Assembly (NCBI GenBank): GCA_903847415.1
Contig: CAINDR010000020.1
Coordinates: 1 to 39,678, forward strand
Direction: 5' to 3'
Length of the DNA: 39,678 nt
Source: Candidatus Falkowiibacteriota bacterium
Lineage (GTDB): Bacteria; Patescibacteriota; Patescibacteriia; Patescibacteriales; UBA12465
The translations under genes and the position numbers were made by a program. Positions within the stretch are counted from its first letter, which is position 1. Each line of letters starts with the position of its first letter. Below are positions 35,868 through 39,678 of the stretch, in pieces. The notes below the pieces were generated by a model. It was not told where the DNA came from, ran no database searches, and worked only from the letters and a program-made list of their open reading frames with translations.

Positions 35868-38405
35868 TTAATGAGAAAAATAATCTTCTTCATCATCCAG
35901 AACTGGCTTCTTCTCTTTTTTTTCAGATGTCGGTTTTTTGGCAAAGTCTTCTTCCGATTGATGAATGTCTTCTAAGATTTCTGCTTCATATTCCTCAGCT
36001 GTTTCTGGCTCATTTTCAAGAATATCTTCTTCAACTTCGGCTGAGAATAACTCGTTTTCAGGTTCTTCGCCTAAGTCATTCTCAACTTCTTCAATCTTGT
36101 TGCCAAAATCCAAAACACCGTCATCACCCTCATCTTCACCAAGGTAATTATCTGGAGCAACGGAGTTTAAGCGACTATGAACTGGGGAAACTGGAATCCC
36201 TGCCTCATAATCATCTTTACTAATTAAAATTTCTCTCGGCTTAGAGCCATTTGAGGGGCCAATCATGCCCGCCTCCTCCATCATATCTAAAATCTTAGCA
36301 GCCCGACCATAGCCAATACTCAAACGACGCTGAAGCAAAGAGGTGGAAGCTTTTCCGGCCTTAATTACAATTTCTTTAGCCTCATCCATCAAATCATCTT
36401 CATCGCCACAGCTACCATCCATCCCGACACCTGCAACACCACTAACTTTTTGTCTTTCGGTAACTCCGTCTAAATAATCAACTTGTCCACTCTTTTCTTT
36501 GATGTAATTAATAACATCTTTAATTTCTTCATCACTAACATAAGCGCCCTGAATTCGTTTTGGCTTGGACAACTCTGGTGTTGTTAAAAGCATATCTCCC
36601 TGTCCTAATAATTTTTCGGCACCAGAGATATCTAAAATAGTTTTTGAATCAACTAGTGAGGTTACCGCAAAAGCGATTCTAGCCGGAATATTGGCTTTAA
36701 TTAGACCTGTAATAACATCAACGCTCGGACGCTGAGTTGCGAGAATCAAATGAATACCAACTGCGCGAGACATTTGAGCAAGACGAATAATTGCTGCCTC
36801 CATGTCTTTGCCAGCTGTCATCATGAAATCAGCTAATTCATCAATCACAAAAACGATATAAGGCATTTTTTCTTTAGTTTCGTTGTTGTAACTAGCAATA
36901 TTTTTTTTACCAGAAGCGTTCAAAGTATCATAACGACGGTTCATTTCATTCAAGCACCATTTTAAAGCATTGATTGTTTTACCAACTTCAGTAATAACTG
37001 GCACTAAAAGATGAGGAATTCCATTATAAATTGGCAATTCTACCCGTTTAGGGTCAACCATAATAAACCGCAAATCTTCAGGGTTGTTTTGATAGAGCAA
37101 GGAAACAATAATCGTATTCAAACAAACAGATTTTCCGGAATTAGTAGCACCAGCAACCAACAAGTGAGGCATCCTAGTGATGTCATAGCTCCAAGAAGTT
37201 CCTGAAACATCTTTTCCCAAAGCAATCATGAGGTTATTTTTCCGGTTCCTAAAAGAGTCATCATCTAGAATTTCTCTCAAACCAACCAACGCCTTTGCTT
37301 TGTTTGGAACCTCAACGCCAATTAAAGATTGCCCAGGAATAGGAGCTTCAATTCGAATTGGATGAGCGGCTAAAGCTAAAGACAAATCATTGTTCAGGGT
37401 GGTAATTCTGGCAACTTTCACTCCTTCAGCTGGCTTAAAAGTATATTGAGTGACTGTTGGGCCAACTTTAGTTTCCCCCATTTCAACCATGATGCCAAAA
37501 TTTTCTAAAGTGTGTTTAATTTTTAAAGCGCCAGCTGCTGTATCGCCACCAATGGCTTTGGTCACTTTGTTGTTTAATAATTCCAGAGGGATATCAATCT
37601 TGATTGTTTTCTTTGGCCAAACAATTTTATCTTGAATTTTCTTTTCTGCTTCTTTGAATTTTGCCGGCACAATTTCTTGATTATCTTCGGCGTCATCTTC
37701 GAAATCTTCCTCGTGATGAGAAACTGGTTTTTGTTGCCAAGCAGAAATAATTTTACTGCTCAAAGCACTCGCTTTTCCCTGAGCAGAGTGCTCAAGAGAT
37801 TCTAATTCCTCTTGATCTTCAAGGGATTCTTTTCCAGAAAAAGCTCTCAAAATTTTTGCCCAAATACTTTCTCGGCCAATAATCTTTGCTAAAGAAGTAT
37901 TAAACACGATTACAATTGATAACAACAATAAGCAAGCTAAAATTAAGACACCACCCCAAAAACCAAAAAGATAGGAAAATAATTTAGCTAACTGCCAACC
38001 AAGATAACCACCGCCAGAGCCGGCTAAAGCTTTTGCTTCCCAAGTTAAGCTATTGTATAAAAAATGAAAAAAAGTTTGGATGGAAATAAATAACAAAAAA
38101 AGACCGAGATAATCATTAAATCTAATTTGATATTTTTTCGCTAAAGATAATAAGCCGCCCCAAGCCAGAAAAAATATTGGCACCAGCCATTTTCCAAAAC
38201 CAAAACCAAGTCCCAGCCAGTGAGAAAAAAATTGACCAAATTTACCAGATAAATCAAAAAGGCCAAGAAGACTCAATAAGCCAAAAGCAAAGATTGCTAA
38301 AATCAAAATACTTTTTCGAGCTCGCTCACCTAATTCCAATCCAGGGGAAGACGAGCGCTCTAAAAGTTCTTTTTCTTGGGATTTTTTTAAATTTTTCTTA
38401 CTCAT
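35868..38405 (-). CDS. ftsK: DNA translocase FtsK/SpoIIIE family (ORF opens at 38411; MSKKNLKK start preferred)
   Basis: N-terminal TMs; PHLLVAGATNSGKSVCLNTIIVSLL (Walker A); FVIDELADFMM; HLILATQRPSVDVITGLIKANIPARIAFAV; gamma winged helix LLQRRLSIGYGRAAKILDMMEEAGMIGP. Confidence 0.97.
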   Translation of the reverse strand: MSKKNLKKSQEKELLERSSSPGLELGERARKSILILAIFAFGLLSLLGLFDLSGKFGQFFSHWLGLGFGFGKWLVPIFFLAWGGLLSLAKKYQIRFNDYLGLFLLFISIQTFFHFLYNSLTWEAKALAGSGGGYLGWQLAKLFSYLFGFWGGVLILACLLLLSIVIVFNTSLAKIIGRESIWAKILRAFSGKESLEDQEELESLEHSAQGKASALSSKIISAWQQKPVSHHEEDFEDDAEDNQEIVPAKFKEAEKKIQDKIVWPKKTIKIDIPLELLNNKVTKAIGGDTAAGALKIKHTLENFGIMVEMGETKVGPTVTQYTFKPAEGVKVARITTLNNDLSLALAAHPIRIEAPIPGQSLIGVEVPNKAKALVGLREILDDDSFRNRKNNLMIALGKDVSGTSWSYDITRMPHLLVAGATNSGKSVCLNTIIVSLLYQNNPEDLRFIMVDPKRVELPIYNGIPHLLVPVITEVGKTINALKWCLNEMNRRYDTLNASGKKNIASYNNETKEKMPYIVFVIDELADFMMTAGKDMEAAIIRLAQMSRAVGIHLILATQRPSVDVITGLIKANIPARIAFAVTSLVDSKTILDISGAEKLLGQGDMLLTTPELSKPKRIQGAYVSDEEIKDVINYIKEKSGQVDYLDGVTERQKVSGVAGVGMDGSCGDEDDLMDEAKEIVIKAGKASTSLLQRRLSIGYGRAAKILDMMEEAGMIGPSNGSKPREILISKDDYEAGIPVSPVHSRLNSVAPDNYLGEDEGDDGVLDFGNKIEEVENDLGEEPENELFSAEVEEDILENEPETAEEYEAEILEDIHQSEEDFAKKPTSEKKEKKPVLDDEEDYFSH

Positions 38406-38411
38406 ATCCAA

Positions 38412-38420
38412 ATTATAGCA
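38412..38420 (-). promoter_or_regulatory. Extended -10 (TGCTATAAT) 6 bp upstream of the ftsK ATG
   Basis: TGCTATAAT-ttggat-ATG on minus strand. Confidence 0.6.
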
Positions 38421-38590
38421 GTTAGCTCAGAATAAAAAAAGATGAACAAAAAAACACACTTTAAGTTTAATTAATTAACTCTCTTTTTTTATAGAGAGTT
38501 TTGAACCGCAATCACAATTACGTGATACCCTTTATTGTCTTAACCCCAAACATGGATATGGACAATTTTTATTTTTTTATAACAATCAAG

Positions 38591-39652
38591 CTAGCTCTTA
38601 TAATTAACCATCAAATCTTGAGCCTGGCGACCAGTTTTTTGACGCTCACGAATGGCTGACAACAATTCCCTTCCATTAACCGGCGAAGGATGGTGATTCA
38701 AAAACCAATACACCGCTGTCCGAAGAGCTGTCCAATCATAATAAAGATTAATTCTCTCTTGTAAATCAGAATCTAAAACTCGACCAGAAGCCTTCAAATA
38801 CTCGGCTAAAAAAAGTTTTTTCATTTCTCTGGCAAACGCCAAATCTTCCACTTTTCGAACAATTTTATATTCTATCTGTTGAATAAATGCCCCCAAATCA
38901 CGAGCAAAGTCTGCTGGAGAAAAATCCGTAAAATCAATTAAGCCGACTTTATTTTCTCCAACTTTAATAATATTTTCCGGATGAGCATCGCCATGGATTA
39001 AAAATCTTTTTTCTAGAACAGGAAATGTTTTGTTTTCTTGTTCAATGCATTTGGCATAAAAAGCTGGTAAATCTTCATATTCACCATTTTTAAAGCGTGA
39101 TGCTAATTCTTGATAAATAAATTTTTCACCCGGCACAACGGTGGCGATTTTTTGATTATCGAGATGAAATTGAAAATCGGAATCAACTGGCAACTGATGA
39201 AGGCGCGCAAACATCCGCGCTGAAGCAGAAATTAGTGAGCTAATTTTTTCTTTGTTACCTTCTTTAATATAATGAAGTAAGGTTTTTCCAGATAAAGCAC
39301 GATAGAAGGTGGCTTCAAATTCTGAAAGATAAAATAAAGGGCGAGGTAATTTTAATTCTGCACTTGGTAATTTTTTTTTCCACAAATAATTCAAGGTATC
39401 CAAAACATTTTTGCGAGGCTCATTGCTATGGGCAGAGCAAACAATTTCCATTTTTTTCTCCTCACCTGTAGCGTTTTCCCAGAAGAGATGATAGGAAAAA
39501 ACAACATGATAAGTTGTTTCCCAAATCATTTTTTTGTAAGGAATGATTTCTATTTTATTAATTTTCTTAATTTGTGGATATTTTGGCAAGACTTTTTGAT
39601 TAAACAAATCAAAAATAAAATTCTGATCTAGCAACTGATATATTTTATTCAT
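38591..39652 (-). CDS. Aminoglycoside phosphotransferase (APH)/choline kinase-like family protein
   Basis: FLIHGDAHPENIIKVGENKVGLIDFTDFSPADFARDLGAF (HGDxHxxN ... IDF). Confidence 0.85.
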   Translation of the reverse strand: MNKIYQLLDQNFIFDLFNQKVLPKYPQIKKINKIEIIPYKKMIWETTYHVVFSYHLFWENATGEEKKMEIVCSAHSNEPRKNVLDTLNYLWKKKLPSAELKLPRPLFYLSEFEATFYRALSGKTLLHYIKEGNKEKISSLISASARMFARLHQLPVDSDFQFHLDNQKIATVVPGEKFIYQELASRFKNGEYEDLPAFYAKCIEQENKTFPVLEKRFLIHGDAHPENIIKVGENKVGLIDFTDFSPADFARDLGAFIQQIEYKIVRKVEDLAFAREMKKLFLAEYLKASGRVLDSDLQERINLYYDWTALRTAVYWFLNHHPSPVNGRELLSAIRERQKTGRQAQDLMVNYKS

Positions 39653-39678
39653 ATTATATTTAAAAATATTTTTTCCAA

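Noticed and set aside
38477-38500. Hairpin aactctct...agagagtt between ftsK and the APH-family gene
   Set aside because: Only 8-bp arms with a weak U-tract; in AT-rich DNA this is not distinctive enough to call.
38591-39652. Aminoglycoside resistance gene
   Set aside because: Has generic APH/choline-kinase fold motifs only; the family has many non-resistance kinases, so no resistance claim is justified.
1-39678. Alternative genetic code (TGA=Gly/Trp) as in some CPR lineages
   Set aside because: TGA acts as stop at porB (ATGA overlap with 18036), and standard-code ORFs give full-length conserved proteins.
1-39678. CRISPR array, tRNA, rRNA, transposase or prophage
   Set aside because: No regularly spaced direct repeats, tRNA-like or rRNA-like sequence, or integrase/transposase motifs seen by eye; covariance-model searches were not possible.

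Overview
This window is about 39.7 kb of AT-rich bacterial chromosome. Gene content and protein style suggest Patescibacteria/CPR: a TrbC/VirB2-like pilin family, giant Cys-rich secreted ORFs, and lepA, murJ, ftsK and rpoBC. Placement is inference; no rRNA was seen. The genetic code appears standard (code 11), because TGA is used as a stop, for example at porB/18036. The right half is mostly housekeeping: rnhA-recJ, lepA, murJ, rpoBC, a MurE-like ligase, ftsK and an APH-family kinase. The left half (about 0.2-19.4 kb) is the most interesting part. It encodes (i) a 2767-aa secreted Cys-repeat protein with several predicted jelly-roll (CBM-like) segments and a PKD-like end; (ii) a membrane-anchored DsbA-like CPYC thiol oxidoreductase; (iii) a complete 2-oxoacid:ferredoxin oxidoreductase (porG-D-A-B) whose operon is split between porA and porB by two tandem Cys-rich VirB2-like membrane proteins; and (iv) directly after porB, with an ATGA overlap, a third VirB2-like protein fused to an intact M15 (VanY-like) peptidase domain. 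I propose this as a candidate undescribed cell-surface/attachment system with dedicated oxidative folding, transcriptionally tied to POR. Other signals include predicted leaderless or near-leaderless promoters at lepA, ftsK, murJ and murE, a terminator-like attenuator in the long rpoBC leader, two orphan small genes with near-consensus promoters and inverted-repeat leaders, and a perfect 24-bp palindrome at the left edge. No CRISPR array, tRNA, rRNA or transposase was seen.
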